From NCBI RefSeq assembly GCF_013359685.1, contig NZ_JABFMV010000002.1:333828-397827 (forward strand): a stretch of 64,000 nt of DNA. The letters are read 5' to 3'. The stretch comes from Leifsonia sp. C5G2. GTDB lineage: Bacteria > Actinomycetota > Actinomycetes > Actinomycetales > Microbacteriaceae. Within the stretch, counting starts at the first letter, position 1. Every line of letters starts with the position of its first letter. A program made the position numbers and the translations under genes. Below are positions 16,415 through 27,265 of the stretch, piece by piece. The notes below the pieces were generated by a model. The model was not told where the DNA came from, searched no databases, and was given only the letters and a program-made list of their open reading frames with translations.

Positions 16415-17470
16415 TCACTCGTCGTGCGGCGGCAGCTCCCCCGCGGTGAGCGCGATCATGCGCGAGGTGGAGCGGAGGTACTTCTTGCGGTAGCCGCCGC
16501 TCAGCATCTCGTCGTCGAACACCTCGCTCAGCGCAAGGCCGGTCTGGACGACGGGGATCTCGGCGTCGTACACGCGGTCGATGAACGCGACCAGGCGCAG
16601 CGCGGCCATCTGGTCGTGCAGCACCTCCACATCGGTCAGGCCGATCACATCCACGCCCTCGATCATCTTGATGTAGCGGGACGGGTGCACCGTGGCCAGG
16701 TGCGCGATGAGGTCCTGGAAGCCGTCGCTGGTGACCGTCTCTCCCCGCCCGGCCATCGCGGCGAGCGCGCGGTCGTAGTCGGTCCGGTCGACGGCGATGG
16801 CGGTGCCGGTGGTGTCGCGGCGGCGGTAGTCGAGGCCGTCGATGCGGATGGTCTGGAAGTTCGACGAGAGCGACTGGATCTCGCGGAGGAAGTCGCTGGC
16901 GGCGAACCGGCCCTCGCCGAGCGCGTTCGGCGGGGTGTTGCTGGTGGCGGCGATGCGGGTGCCGGACGCGACGAGCTCGCCGAGCATCCTGGTCATCATC
17001 ATGGTGTCGCCCGGGTCGTCGAGCTCGAACTCGTCGATGCAGATCAGGGTGGAGCCGCGGAGCAGGTCGACCGCGCCCGCGTAGCCGAGCGCGCCGACGA
17101 GCGCGGTGTACTCGATGAAGGTGCCGAAGTACTTCGGTCCGGGGGCCTCGTGCCAGAGCGCCGCCAGCAGGTGAGTCTTGCCGACGCCGAAGCCGCCGTC
17201 CAGGTAGACGCCGGGCTTCATCGCCTCGACCTTCCTGCGGTTACGGCTGAACAGGCCCGCGGGGCGCTGCGGCTCCCACGACTTGGCGAACAGCTTCAGG
17301 GTCGCCACCGCCTCGGCCTGCGAGGGGTAGTCGTGGTCGGGGCGGTACGACTCGAAGCTGGCGTGCTCGAACTGCGACGGAGGGACCAGGCTGCCGGCGA
17401 TCTCGGTGCCCGTGATCTCGGGCGAACGGTCGGCGAGACGGGGCAGGGCGCCGGTCTGTTCGAGGGTCAT
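16415..17470 (-). CDS. zapE: cell division protein ZapE (AFG1-like ATPase)
   Basis: A 351-residue AAA-type ATPase. The Walker A motif [14 protein letters not shown] is at about residue 92 and Walker [12 protein letters not shown] at about 144. The next block TMMMTRML and sensor ATSNTPPN are typical of ZapE/AFG1. The family acts on the Z-ring in proteobacteria; its role in actinobacteria is less clear. I take the ATG at 17470 giving MTLEQTGA. It is divergent from the sulfurtransferase gene and lies upstream of amt on the same strand. Confidence 0.9.
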   Translation of the reverse strand: MTLEQTGALPRLADRSPEITGTEIAGSLVPPSQFEHASFESYRPDHDYPSQAEAVATLKLFAKSWEPQRPAGLFSRNRRKVEAMKPGVYLDGGFGVGKTHLLAALWHEAPGPKYFGTFIEYTALVGALGYAGAVDLLRGSTLICIDEFELDDPGDTMMMTRMLGELVASGTRIAATSNTPPNALGEGRFAASDFLREIQSLSSNFQTIRIDGLDYRRRDTTGTAIAVDRTDYDRALAAMAGRGETVTSDGFQDLIAHLATVHPSRYIKMIEGVDVIGLTDVEVLHDQMAALRLVAFIDRVYDAEIPVVQTGLALSEVFDDEMLSGGYRKKYLRSTSRMIALTAGELPPHDE

Positions 17471-17620
17471 GGCGTGTTGTGCACCTTTGTGTCGAAGTCT
17501 TACCCGCGGCCTCTTCCGGCCGCCTACGCTGGACGTAGATCGCCGGCGCTCGCGGGGCTCATCCAGCCTAGTCCCGCGATGCGGACGGGATCCTGGACGC
17601 ACCTTCCGAGGAGACACATC

Positions 17621-18520
17621 ATGACCATCGAGACCGACCCGTCGCCCGAGTTCGCCGGCTACGCGCACCCCGAGCGGCTGGTGAGCACCGAATGGCTCGC
17701 CGCGCACCTGGGCGAACCCGGTCTCGCGGTCGTGGAGTCGGACGAGGATGTGCTCCTCTACGACACCGGCCACATCCCCGGCTCGGTCAAGATCGACTGG
17801 CACACCGACCTCAACGACCCCGTCGTCCGCGACTATGTCAGCTCCGAGCGCTTCGCCGAGCTGCTCGGCTCGAAGGGCATCGCGCGCGACACCACCGTCG
17901 TCATCTACGGCGACAAGAACAACTGGTGGGCCGCCTACGCGCTGTGGGTGTTCACCCTCTTCGGCCACGAAGACGTGCGACTGCTCGATGGCGGCCGCGA
18001 CAAGTGGATCGCCGAGGGCCGGGAGATCACCCGGGAGGTGCCGACGCCCGCCGCGGCCGAGTACCCGGTGGTGGAGCGCGACGACACCGTCGTCCGGGCC
18101 TTCAAGGAGGACGTGCTCGCCCACCTCGGGCAGCCGCTGATCGACGTCCGCTCGCCCGAGGAGTACAGCGGCGAGCGCACCGAGATCCCCGGGTACCCGA
18201 CCGAGGGCGCGCTGCGTGCCGGCCACATCCCGTCGGCGAAGTCCGTGCCCTGGGCGAAGGCCGCCGCCCCCGACGCCACGTTCAAGCGCCGGGCGGAGCT
18301 CGAGGAGGTGTATTTCGACGGCGCGGGGCTCAAGCCCGGCGACGACGTCATCGCCTACTGCCGGATCGGCGAGCGCTCCAGCCACACCTGGTTCGTGCTC
18401 ACGCACCTGCTCGGCTTCGAGAACGTGAAGAACTACGACGGCTCGTGGACGGAGTGGGGCTCGGCTGTGCGCGTCCCGATCGTGACGGGCAGCGAGCCGG
18501 GCGAGGTCCCGTCGCGCTGA
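17621..18520 (+). CDS. sseA: rhodanese-type sulfurtransferase
   Basis: A 299-residue protein with two rhodanese domains. The C-terminal domain carries the active-site loop CRIGERS (about residue 246), which resembles the actinobacterial thiosulfate sulfurtransferase CysA2/SseA. The N-terminal domain is structural. It transfers sulfane sulfur to acceptors. The ATG has GAGGAG upstream. sufE follows 25 bp downstream, which suggests a role in sulfur delivery for Fe-S clusters, although sufE also seems to have its own leaderless promoter. Confidence 0.9.
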   Translation: MTIETDPSPEFAGYAHPERLVSTEWLAAHLGEPGLAVVESDEDVLLYDTGHIPGSVKIDWHTDLNDPVVRDYVSSERFAELLGSKGIARDTTVVIYGDKNNWWAAYALWVFTLFGHEDVRLLDGGRDKWIAEGREITREVPTPAAAEYPVVERDDTVVRAFKEDVLAHLGQPLIDVRSPEEYSGERTEIPGYPTEGALRAGHIPSAKSVPWAKAAAPDATFKRRAELEEVYFDGAGLKPGDDVIAYCRIGERSSHTWFVLTHLLGFENVKNYDGSWTEWGSAVRVPIVTGSEPGEVPSR

Positions 18521-18533
18521 GTCGAATCCGACG

Positions 18534-18539
18534 TAGCCT
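18534..18539 (+). promoter_or_regulatory. -10 box, leaderless start of sufE
   Basis: TAGCCT ends 6 nt before the sufE ATG. Confidence 0.45.
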
Positions 18540-18545
18540 TGAGGG

Positions 18546-18980
18546 ATGACCGAACTGACCGGCACTCTGGCTGAGATCCGCGACGACTTCCAGGCGTTGG
18601 AGCAGAACGACCGGCTGCAGCTGCTTCTGGAGTTCTCGGACGAGCTGCCCGAGCTTCCGGAGCGCTACCGCGACCACCCCGACCTGCTGGAGCGGGTCGA
18701 GGAGTGCCAAGCGCCCGTGTTCATCTTCGTCGAGGTGGATGCCGCCGGAGTCGTGCACCTGTTCGCCACTGCCCCGCGGGAGGCGCCGACGACGCGCGGG
18801 TTCGCGTCCATCCTGGTGCAGGGCCTCGCCGGGCTGACCGCGGACGAGGTGCTCGCGGTGCCGGACGACTTCCCGCAGACCCTCGGGCTGGCGGCCGCGG
18901 TGTCGCCGCTCCGCCTGCGCGGTATGTCGGCGCTGCTCGGCCGGGCGAAGCGCCAGGTGCGGGAGAAGCTCGCCGCCTAG
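18546..18980 (+). CDS. sufE: SufE-family sulfur acceptor protein
   Basis: A 144-residue protein of the SufE family, which accepts persulfide sulfur from a cysteine desulfurase. The active cysteine lies in RVEECQAPVF (about residue 54), and GFASILVQGLAGLTADEVL is the family's second conserved block. Length is normal. It follows a rhodanese gene on the same strand and is convergent, 20 bp away, with a small antitoxin gene. No sufS or other suf gene is in the window. Confidence 0.92.
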   Translation: MTELTGTLAEIRDDFQALEQNDRLQLLLEFSDELPELPERYRDHPDLLERVEECQAPVFIFVEVDAAGVVHLFATAPREAPTTRGFASILVQGLAGLTADEVLAVPDDFPQTLGLAAAVSPLRLRGMSALLGRAKRQVREKLAA

Positions 18981-19000
18981 CGACGACGGGCGCCAACAAG

Positions 19001-19264
19001 TCAGCGAGACAAGCCCAGGTCGAGCTTGACCTCGTCCCAAGGAACGGCCGCCTCGCCGCCGCTCGCTGTCTCCTCCCACGCAGCGTCGACCGCGCGGATA
19101 TCGGCGAGCTCCGCAGAATCCTCCAGCAACTGCTCCAGGTGGCCCGCCTCGACCACGGCGGCGACGGTCTGGTTCCGGCGCGTCAGATAGACCGGTGCGA
19201 CACGGACGTCGTCGATGATCGACGCGAGGTGCGCGCGAGCTTCCGTGATTGTGACGCGGGACAT
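19001..19264 (-). CDS. Phd/YefM-type antitoxin, no partner toxin seen
   Basis: An 87-residue protein whose N-terminal half (VTITEARAHLASIIDDV, then VYLTRRNQTVAAVV) is the Phd/YefM DNA-binding fold. The C-terminal half is acidic, as expected for a toxin-binding tail. Antitoxins of this type usually precede a RelE/YoeB, Doc or VapC-like toxin, but downstream lies convergent sufE and no toxin ORF. It begins 8 bp after the alpha/beta hydrolase gene, so it is probably co-transcribed with it. It may act as a stand-alone repressor or antidote to a toxin elsewhere. Confidence 0.78.
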   Translation of the reverse strand: MSRVTITEARAHLASIIDDVRVAPVYLTRRNQTVAAVVEAGHLEQLLEDSAELADIRAVDAAWEETASGGEAAVPWDEVKLDLGLSR

Positions 19265-19272
19265 GTCTGGCT

Positions 19273-20463
19273 CTACTCCGCCGGCAGGTGCTCGGCGAGC
19301 CAACCGGCGATGGCGGCGGTCCATTTCGCCTCGTCGTAGTTCCACAGCTTGGTGTGGAGGGCGACGTCGAACGACACGAGGGTGACGATGTCGCTGCGGG
19401 CCGCGGCGAGCGCGCGCGATCCGGTGGAGGGGACGAAGCCGTCGTCGTCGCTGTGCAGGATGAGCATCGGGAGGCTGAGCTCGGAGGCGCGGGCGACGAA
19501 ATCCATGCTGCGCAGGTCGATCGGAGCGCCCTGGCCGGTGATCGGCCCGCTCCACTCGGACTCGATGAGACGCATGGCGGCGCGGGTCACCATGTCGGGC
19601 AGGCGCAGGAGGGTGCCCTGGTACTCGAGCGTGTCGACCCAGTCGATGACCGGCGACTCGAGGACGATGCCCGTCACGAGGTCGAGCGACCGGGAACGGG
19701 TGATGGTCTGCAGCACGACCGCTCCCCCCATCGACCAGCCCATCAGCACGATCGATCGGGCGCCGTGCTCGGCCGCGTAGCCGATCGCCGCCTCGATGTC
19801 GCGCCATTCCGTGCCGCCGAGGCCGTAGCGGCGGTCTTCGCTCTCGGGGGCGTCGCCGTCGTTGCGGTAGGAGGCGAGCAGGCACGTGAAGCCGGCCTCG
19901 TGGTACACGCGGACGGCGCGCAGACCCTCCTGGCGGGTGGCGCCCCAGCCGTGCACCTGGATCACCCAGCGGTCGTCGCCGGCGCCCTCCGGCGCTGGGA
20001 ACACCCACGCGGGCGCCTGGCCGAGGTCGGTGGCGATCTCGACGCTGTTCACCGGCAGGCCGAGCTCCTCCGGCTGAAGGTAGTAGTACCCGGAGATGCG
20101 GGCGCGTCCCTCGCGCAGCTCGCCGAACTCGACGCGTTCGAGCTCGCGGGTCACCGTCCCGTCGCCGCGCTCGATCAGGCCGCCGAGCTTGGCGAAGGCG
20201 GTCTCGCTCCCCCACCACAGACCGAACCGGCCGGGCATCGCCGCGTCGGGGGTGTCACGCAGCGTCACGGTCCCGAGCGTCTCGTCGAACGAGCGGATGG
20301 TCTGGTTCTGCGGCCGGCGCCGCACCGGCGTGATGACGGTGCGGGCGACGCGGGTGGTCACCCAGGCGGCCCCCGCCGCGGTGGCGAGCACGAGTCCCCC
20401 TGCGACGACCGCCGCGGTCCCGAGTGCCCTGCCGAACGCCGATCCCGTGCCGCGTGCCGTCAT
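19273..20463 (-). CDS. membrane-anchored alpha/beta hydrolase
   Basis: This 396-residue protein has an N-terminal hydrophobic segment (about residues 12-35), which suggests a membrane anchor, and an alpha/beta hydrolase domain from about residue 160. The nucleophile serine is in GWSMGG (about residue 240), the oxyanion-side motif is VHGWGATR, the acid is probably in LHSDDDGFVP and the histidine in DVALHTKLW. The substrate is unknown. A TACGCT box ends 7 nt before the ATG. It is divergent from the DUF3000 gene and upstream of an antitoxin-like gene. Confidence 0.87.
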   Translation of the reverse strand: MTARGTGSAFGRALGTAAVVAGGLVLATAAGAAWVTTRVARTVITPVRRRPQNQTIRSFDETLGTVTLRDTPDAAMPGRFGLWWGSETAFAKLGGLIERGDGTVTRELERVEFGELREGRARISGYYYLQPEELGLPVNSVEIATDLGQAPAWVFPAPEGAGDDRWVIQVHGWGATRQEGLRAVRVYHEAGFTCLLASYRNDGDAPESEDRRYGLGGTEWRDIEAAIGYAAEHGARSIVLMGWSMGGAVVLQTITRSRSLDLVTGIVLESPVIDWVDTLEYQGTLLRLPDMVTRAAMRLIESEWSGPITGQGAPIDLRSMDFVARASELSLPMLILHSDDDGFVPSTGSRALAAARSDIVTLVSFDVALHTKLWNYDEAKWTAAIAGWLAEHLPAE

Positions 20464-20470
20464 GGTCAGC

Positions 20471-20476
20471 AGCGTA
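20471..20476 (-). promoter_or_regulatory. -10 box, leaderless start of alpha/beta hydrolase
   Basis: TACGCT on the minus strand ends 7 nt before the ATG at 20463. Confidence 0.45.
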
Positions 20477-20551
20477 CCGGCGCGACCCCGGGAGCACCCT
20501 CAGGACTTCCCCAGGCGGCGTGCCTTACAGACGGGACGCCGGAAAGGCTTC

Positions 20552-20557
20552 TAATGT
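20552..20557 (+). promoter_or_regulatory. -10 box, leaderless start of DUF3000 gene
   Basis: TAATGT ends 7 nt before the GTG at 20565. It supports that GTG over the longer upstream reading. Confidence 0.5.
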
Positions 20558-20564
20558 TCGAAGC

Positions 20565-21176
20565 GTGCCGACACCGACATCCCCACCGATCCCCCCGGCG
20601 GAGTTCGCCACGGCGCTGCAGTCGATCCGCGCCGCAGTGTCGCGTCCGGAGCTCGTGATCGAGGAGATCCCCGCGCCCGCGCAGCTGGCGCCGTACTCGG
20701 TCGCGCTCGCGGCGGACGTGCGGCCCGCACGTCACGGCAGCGACTCGGACCTCGGCACCGGACGGTTCATCCTGCTCTACGACCCCGACGAGCCGGAGGC
20801 GTGGGGCGGCCCGTTCCGCATCGTCTGCTTCGCCCAGGCGCCGCTGGAGACCGACATCGGGCTCGACCCGTTCCTCGCCGACGTCGCCTGGTCGTGGCTG
20901 GTGGATGCGCTGGACGCGCGGCATGCCCACTACACCGCCGCCAGCGGCACCGCGACGAAGATCATCTCCACCGGCTTCGGCGAGCTCGCCGCGCAGGGCG
21001 ACGGCTCCCAGATCGAGCTGCGCGCCTCCTGGAGCCCGCTGGAGTCGGACATCTCGGCGCACGTCGAGGGCTGGGGCGAGCTGCTGTGCATGCTCGCGGG
21101 ACTGCCGCCGACGGGCGAGGGTGTGAGCCTGCTGAGTTCGCGCACGTCCGCGTCGAGGAAGGCACCGCGTGGCTGA
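20565..21176 (+). CDS. DUF3000 domain protein
   Basis: A 203-residue actinobacterial protein of DUF3000. Typical parts are FATALQSIRAAV near the N-terminus, GRFILLYDPDEPEAWGGPFR in the middle and DISAHVEGWGELLCMLAGLPP at the end. The function is unknown. I use the GTG start (VPTPTSPP) because no ATG in frame gives a plausible N-terminus and a -10 box sits 7 nt upstream. It overlaps the RNase D gene by 8 bp, so the two are translationally coupled, an arrangement common in actinobacteria. Confidence 0.86.
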   Translation: MPTPTSPPIPPAEFATALQSIRAAVSRPELVIEEIPAPAQLAPYSVALAADVRPARHGSDSDLGTGRFILLYDPDEPEAWGGPFRIVCFAQAPLETDIGLDPFLADVAWSWLVDALDARHAHYTAASGTATKIISTGFGELAAQGDGSQIELRASWSPLESDISAHVEGWGELLCMLAGLPPTGEGVSLLSSRTSASRKAPRG

Positions 21177-22365
21177 ACACTCCGTCATCGACACGCGCGA
21201 GGGCTACCTGTCCGCGGTCGAGCGCATCGCCGCGGGCGACGGCCCGATCGCGGTGGACGCGGAGCGGGCGAGCGGCTTCAAGTACTCTCAGCGCGCGTAC
21301 CTCATCCAGGTGTTCCGCCGCGGCGCCGGCACGTTCCTGTTCGACCCGCCGGCGGTCGGCCGCTTCGACGAGCTGAACGAGGCCATCCACGACGACGAGT
21401 GGGTGCTGCACGCGGCGACGCAGGACCTCACCTGTCTCCGCGAGGTCGGGCTGGACCCGTCGATCGTGTTCGACACCGAGCTCGCCGCGCGCCTGCTCGG
21501 GATGCCGCGGGTCGGCCTCGGCACGGTCGTCGAGGAGCTGCTCGGCATCCACCTGGCGAAGGAGCACAGCGCGGCCGACTGGTCCACCCGCCCGCTGCCG
21601 GAACCGTGGCTCACCTACGCCGCCCTCGACGTGGAACTGCTGCCCGACCTGCGCGACGCCATCGCCGCCCTGCTGGAGGAGGCGGGCAAGCTCGACATCG
21701 CGCGGCAGGAGTTCGCCGACGAGCTGGTGCGCGACCTCGTTCCCGTGCGGGCCGAGCCGTGGCGCCGGCTGTCCGGCATCCACTCGATCCGCGGCCTGCG
21801 CAACCTCGCGGTCGCACGCGAGCTGTGGCTGAGCCGGGACGCGCTGGCGCGCGAGCTCGACACCGCCCCCGGCCGCCTCGTCCCCGACGCGTCGCTGACC
21901 GCCGCGGCGAAGGCGATGCCCGACAGCAAGCGTGCGCTCGCGGCCATGCGGGAGTTCACCGGTCGCGCCAGCCGCACCGAGCTCGACCGCTGGTGGGCCG
22001 CCATCGAGGCCGGCCGCACCACCGACGACCTCCCCGTGCTGCGCGGCACCGGCGAAAGCCTCCCACCGCCGCGCGCCTGGGCCGACCGCAACCCGGACGC
22101 GGACGCCCGGCTGAAGGCCGCCCGCACGGCGCTGACCGCCGTGTCGGAGGAACGCGCCATCCCGCTGGAGAACCTGCTCACCCCCGACACGCTGCGCCGG
22201 GTGGCCTGGGCGCCGCCGGCCGAGATCACTCCGCAGACCGTCGGAGAGGCGCTCGCGGCGCACGGCGCACGACCCTGGCAGGTTGATGCAACCGCACAGG
22301 TGATCGCCCAGGCTTTTGTAGAAGGGCCCCAAAGCGCCGACGACGGGTCCGACCCCGTTTCGTAG
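21169..22365 (+). CDS. rnd: ribonuclease D-type 3'-5' exonuclease with HRDC domain
   Basis: A 398-residue DEDD exonuclease. The Asp/Glu of motif I is in IAVDAERASGFKYSQ, the motif II Asp in HAATQDLTCL, and motif III with the conserved Tyr and Asp in YAALDVELLPDL. An HRDC-type helical domain (about 205-285) and a second C-terminal helical region follow. It trims RNA 3' ends. The start is GTG at 21169, inside the DUF3000 stop region. fadA begins 73 bp after its stop with its own ribosome site. Confidence 0.9.
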   Translation: MAEHSVIDTREGYLSAVERIAAGDGPIAVDAERASGFKYSQRAYLIQVFRRGAGTFLFDPPAVGRFDELNEAIHDDEWVLHAATQDLTCLREVGLDPSIVFDTELAARLLGMPRVGLGTVVEELLGIHLAKEHSAADWSTRPLPEPWLTYAALDVELLPDLRDAIAALLEEAGKLDIARQEFADELVRDLVPVRAEPWRRLSGIHSIRGLRNLAVARELWLSRDALARELDTAPGRLVPDASLTAAAKAMPDSKRALAAMREFTGRASRTELDRWWAAIEAGRTTDDLPVLRGTGESLPPPRAWADRNPDADARLKAARTALTAVSEERAIPLENLLTPDTLRRVAWAPPAEITPQTVGEALAAHGARPWQVDATAQVIAQAFVEGPQSADDGSDPVS

Positions 22366-22438
22366 GAAGGATCAAACGATTCTTTTCGTGCACAGTCGTG
22401 TACCTAGGATCGTTTCCGACCTTGATTTGGGAGGCACT

Positions 22439-23647
22439 GTGGCCGATAGGAACGAAGTCGTGTTCGTTGACGGAGTCCGTACTCCGTTCGGGCGGGCCGG
22501 CGAAAAAGGGCAGTACTGGAACACCCGGGCGGACGACCTCGTCGTGAAGGCGATGATCGGTCTGCTCGAGCGCAACCCCGAGGTGCCCAAGGACCGGATC
22601 GACGATGTGGCGATCGCCGCCACCACCCAGCAGGGAGACCAGGGGCTCACCCTCGGCCGCACGGCGGCGCTGCTCGCCGGGCTCCCCAAGTCGGTGCCGG
22701 GCTTCGCAATCGACCGGATGTGCGCGGGCGCCATGACCAGCGTCACCACGCTCGGCTCCGGCATCGCGTTCGGCGCCTACGACCTCGTCATCGCCGGTGG
22801 CGTCGAGCACATGGGCCGCCACCCGATGGGATTCGGCGCCGACCCGAACCCGCGCTTCCTCTCCGAGAAGATGGTCGCCGAGGACGCGCTCAACATGGGC
22901 ATGACGGCCGAGCGCATCCACGACCGCTTCCCCGCGCTCACCAAGGAGCGCTCCGACCGCTTCGCAATGCGCAGCCAGCAGAAGACGGCCGCGGCGTACG
23001 GAGCGGGCAAGCTGCAGCCGGACCTCGTGCCGGTCGCGATCCGCTCCGAGTCCGGCTGGGGCCTCGCCACGCAGGACGAGGGCATGCGCCCGCAGACGAC
23101 CATGGAGGGTCTCGCCACCCTCAAGACGCCGTTCCGCCCGCACGGGCGCGTCACCGCGGGCAACTCGTCCCCGCTGACCGACGGCGCCACCGCGTCGCTC
23201 CTCGCCTCGCACGATGCGGTCAAGGAGCTGGGCCTGACCCCGAAGATGCGGATGGTGAGCTTCGCGTTCGCCGGCGTCGAGCCGGAGATCATGGGGATCG
23301 GCCCGGTCCCGTCGACCGAGAAGGCGCTGCGCAAGGCGGGGCTGACCATCGACGACATCGGCCTGTTCGAGCTGAACGAGGCGTTCGCCATCCAGGTGCT
23401 GTCGTTCCTCGACCACTTCGGGATCGATGACGACGACCCGCGCGTCAACCAGTGGGGCGGCGCGATCGCGATCGGCCACCCGCTCGCGGCCAGCGGCGTC
23501 CGGCTGATGATCCAGCTCGCGGCCCAGTTCCAGGAGCACCCGGAGGTGCGCTACGGGATCACCGCGATGTGCGTCGGCCTCGGCCAGGGCGGCACCGTGA
23601 TCTGGGAGAACCCGAACTACGACAAGCGCGCGGCGCGGAAGGGCTGA
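22439..23647 (+). CDS. fadA: acetyl-CoA C-acyltransferase (thiolase)
   Basis: A 402-residue thiolase for the last step of fatty-acid beta-oxidation. The acyl-accepting cysteine is in DRMCAGAM (about residue 91). The C-terminal catalytic pair is GHPLAASG (His) and CVGLGQGG (Cys), and NEAFA is also present. I choose the GTG at 22439 because GGGAGG lies 5 nt before it and the product begins VADRNEVVFVDGVRTPFG; an ATG 17 codons earlier lacks support. It is followed 5 bp later by fadB. Confidence 0.93.
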   Translation: MADRNEVVFVDGVRTPFGRAGEKGQYWNTRADDLVVKAMIGLLERNPEVPKDRIDDVAIAATTQQGDQGLTLGRTAALLAGLPKSVPGFAIDRMCAGAMTSVTTLGSGIAFGAYDLVIAGGVEHMGRHPMGFGADPNPRFLSEKMVAEDALNMGMTAERIHDRFPALTKERSDRFAMRSQQKTAAAYGAGKLQPDLVPVAIRSESGWGLATQDEGMRPQTTMEGLATLKTPFRPHGRVTAGNSSPLTDGATASLLASHDAVKELGLTPKMRMVSFAFAGVEPEIMGIGPVPSTEKALRKAGLTIDDIGLFELNEAFAIQVLSFLDHFGIDDDDPRVNQWGGAIAIGHPLAASGVRLMIQLAAQFQEHPEVRYGITAMCVGLGQGGTVIWENPNYDKRAARKG

Positions 23648-23652
23648 GACAC

Positions 23653-25791
23653 GTGACGGACTACAGCACCATCGACTTCAGCCCCCTGGAGGCCGTGGCC
23701 GACGACGAGGTCGTCACCCACGCGTTCGTGAAGGACGTGCCGCTGCCCAGCGGCAAGACCCTCGCGCTCGTCACCCTCGACAACGGCCGCGACCACACCC
23801 GCCCGAACACGCTGGGCCCCGCGACCCTGCTGGAGCTCGGCCGCGTCTTCGACGAGCTGACGGAGCGGGCGAAGCGCGGCGAGATCGACGCGGTCGGGGT
23901 CACCGGCAAGCCGTTCATCCTCGCCGCCGGGGCCGACCTCAGCCGGGTCAGCGACATCCCGAGCGTCGAGGTGGCGAAGCTGCTCCCGCAGCTGGGCCAC
24001 TACGTGCTCGGCAAGCAGGCGACCTTCGGCGTCCCGTCGTTCGTGTTCACCAACGGCCTCGCGCTCGGCGGCGGCGTGGAGATCGGCCTCAACGCCGACT
24101 ACCGCACCATCGACCGCAACACGGCCGCGTTCGCCCTGCCCGAGGTGTTCCTCGGCCTCATCCCGGGCTGGGGCGGGGCGACCATCCTGCCGAACCTGAT
24201 CGGCATCGAGAACGCGCTCAAGGTCGTCGTCGAGAACCCGCTCAAGCAGAACCGGATGCTCAAGGCGCAGGAAGTGTTCGACCTCGGGATCGCGGACGCG
24301 ATCTTCGACTCGGCCAACTTCCTGGAGGACTCGCTGAAGTGGGCCGACAAGGTTCTCACCGGCGACGTCGTCGTGAAACGCCCCAACGAGCCGGGCAAGA
24401 TCGAGCGCATGGTGAAGTGGGACGCCGCCATCGGCATCGCCCGCAAGATGCTCGAGTCGCGCATCGGCACCGTCCCGAAGTCGCCGTACAAGGCGCTCGA
24501 CCTGCTGAAGGCCGCCAAGTCGAACGACCGCGCCGCCGGCTTCGAGCTGGAGGACGAGGCCCTCGCCGAGCTGATCTCGGGCGACCAGTTCCAGGCCAGC
24601 ATCTACGCCTTCAACCTGGTGCAGAAGCGCGCGAAGCGGCCGGCCGGCGCGCCCGACAGGAAACTCGCGAAGAAGGTCACCAAGATCGGCGTCATCGGCG
24701 CCGGCTACATGGCCAGCCAGTTCGCGCTGCTGTTCGTGCGCCGCCTGCGGGTGCCGGTGGTCATCACCGACCTCGACCAGGCGCACGTCGACAAGGGCGT
24801 GGCGTACATCCACGACGAGATCGGCAAGCTGCAGGAGAAGGGCCGCATCTCCCCCGACGAGGCCAACCGCCTGCGTGCGCTCGTCACCGGCACGACGAAC
24901 AAGGCCGACTTCGCCGACTGCGACTGGGTCATCGAGGCCGTCTTCGAGGAGCTGTCGGTGAAGCAGGACGTCTTCGCCGAGGTGGAGCCGTTCCTCTCCG
25001 ACGAGGCCGTCATCGCCACCAACACCTCGTCGCTGTCGGTCGAGCAGATCGGCGCGAAGCTGAAGCATCCGGAGCGGCTCGTCGGCTTCCACTTCTTCAC
25101 CCCGGTCGCGGTCATGCCGCTGATCGAGGTCGTGAGGACGCCGCACACCGACGAGGCGACGCTGTCGACCGCGATGGTGACCGCGGCGGCGCTGAAGAAG
25201 AACGCCGTCATCACCGCCGACACCCCCGGCTTCGTGGTCAACCGCGTGCTGGCGAAGATCCTCGGGGACGCGATGCACGCCGTCGACGACGGCACGCCGT
25301 TCGAGGTGGTCGATGAGGCCATCGCGCCGCTGGGCCTGCCGATGGCGCCCTCCGCCCTGCTCGACCTGGTCGGGCTGAAGGTCGGCGCGCACGTGCTCGA
25401 CACCCACCACGCCGCGTTCCCGGACCGGTTCTACCGGTCGGAGAACCTCCACAAGCTGGCCGAGTACGGCACGCTGCTGGAGAAGGACGCCAAGGGCAAG
25501 GTGAAAGGCCTCGACAAGGGCGCCGCGAAGATCGTCTCGGGCGGCAAGAACCCGTGGTCGAAGGAGCAGATCCTCCGCACGCTGGAGGACGGCCTGGCCG
25601 ACGAGATCCACCGCATGCTGGTCGACGACCACGTCGTGGAGGCTCCGGAGGACATCGACCTGTGCATGATCCTCGGGGCGGGCTTCCCGTTCCAGATGGG
25701 CGGCATCACGCCGTACCTGGACCGCGTGGGCGCCTCCGAGCGCGTCTTCGGCGATACCTTCCACCACCCGCCGGTGAAGGGTGTCGCGTAG
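23653..25791 (+). CDS. fadB: bifunctional enoyl-CoA hydratase / 3-hydroxyacyl-CoA dehydrogenase
   Basis: A 712-residue FadB/FadJ-type protein. The N-terminal crotonase domain (about 1-210) has AAGADLSRV and both catalytic glutamates, in GGGVEIGL and LPEVFLG. A linker leads to the Rossmann NAD site GVIGAGYMASQ (about 340) and the dehydrogenase His in GFHFFTPVAVMPLIEVV, followed by the C-terminal helical domain. It starts at GTG, 5 bp after fadA, so the pair is an operon. Palindrome copy 2 follows the stop. Confidence 0.94.
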   Translation: MTDYSTIDFSPLEAVADDEVVTHAFVKDVPLPSGKTLALVTLDNGRDHTRPNTLGPATLLELGRVFDELTERAKRGEIDAVGVTGKPFILAAGADLSRVSDIPSVEVAKLLPQLGHYVLGKQATFGVPSFVFTNGLALGGGVEIGLNADYRTIDRNTAAFALPEVFLGLIPGWGGATILPNLIGIENALKVVVENPLKQNRMLKAQEVFDLGIADAIFDSANFLEDSLKWADKVLTGDVVVKRPNEPGKIERMVKWDAAIGIARKMLESRIGTVPKSPYKALDLLKAAKSNDRAAGFELEDEALAELISGDQFQASIYAFNLVQKRAKRPAGAPDRKLAKKVTKIGVIGAGYMASQFALLFVRRLRVPVVITDLDQAHVDKGVAYIHDEIGKLQEKGRISPDEANRLRALVTGTTNKADFADCDWVIEAVFEELSVKQDVFAEVEPFLSDEAVIATNTSSLSVEQIGAKLKHPERLVGFHFFTPVAVMPLIEVVRTPHTDEATLSTAMVTAAALKKNAVITADTPGFVVNRVLAKILGDAMHAVDDGTPFEVVDEAIAPLGLPMAPSALLDLVGLKVGAHVLDTHHAAFPDRFYRSENLHKLAEYGTLLEKDAKGKVKGLDKGAAKIVSGGKNPWSKEQILRTLEDGLADEIHRMLVDDHVVEAPEDIDLCMILGAGFPFQMGGITPYLDRVGASERVFGDTFHHPPVKGVA

Positions 25792-26857
<1,066 letters not shown>

Positions 26858-26861
<4 letters not shown>

Positions 26862-27259
26862 GCGTCGTTCCCTTCCGTGACCAGGCCGACGTTGCGCCGG
26901 TACAGGTCGATCTTGTAGTCGATGGCCGCCAGGCTCGCCGTCATCTCCTCCAGCTGCCGCACCACGGCCATCCGGTGCAGGAGCAGCAGCTCCAGCCGAT
27001 CGGCCTGGGTGCCGTCGCCCTGCCGCGCGAGCACGACGTACTCGCGCATCGTCGCGATCGGCATGGCGGTCGACCGCAGCTTGGTGAGGAACGTCACCCA
27101 GGTGACGTCGGCCTCCGTGTAGCGGCGATGGGTGGACGACGCCCGCCCGACCGGGGTGAGCATGAGCCCCTCCCGCTCGTAGTAGCGCAACGTGTGGGTG
27201 GTGAGCCCGGTCCGCTCGGCGACGTCGGAGATCGACATCGCCGTTCGTGTGTCGGTCAT
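26858..27259 (-). CDS. MerR-family transcriptional regulator
   Basis: A protein of about 133 residues. The winged [27 protein letters not shown] is near the N-terminus, followed by [10 protein letters not shown] and a C-terminal dimerisation helix. No cysteine is present in the sensor end, which argues against metal sensing. I choose the ATG giving MTDTRTAMS because it lies 6 nt after a -10 box within a MerR-type promoter, implying a leaderless start at A+1; two other in-frame ATGs exist. It is co-transcribed with the aldo/keto reductase and probably controls it. Confidence 0.88.
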
Positions 27260-27265
27260 ACCGCC

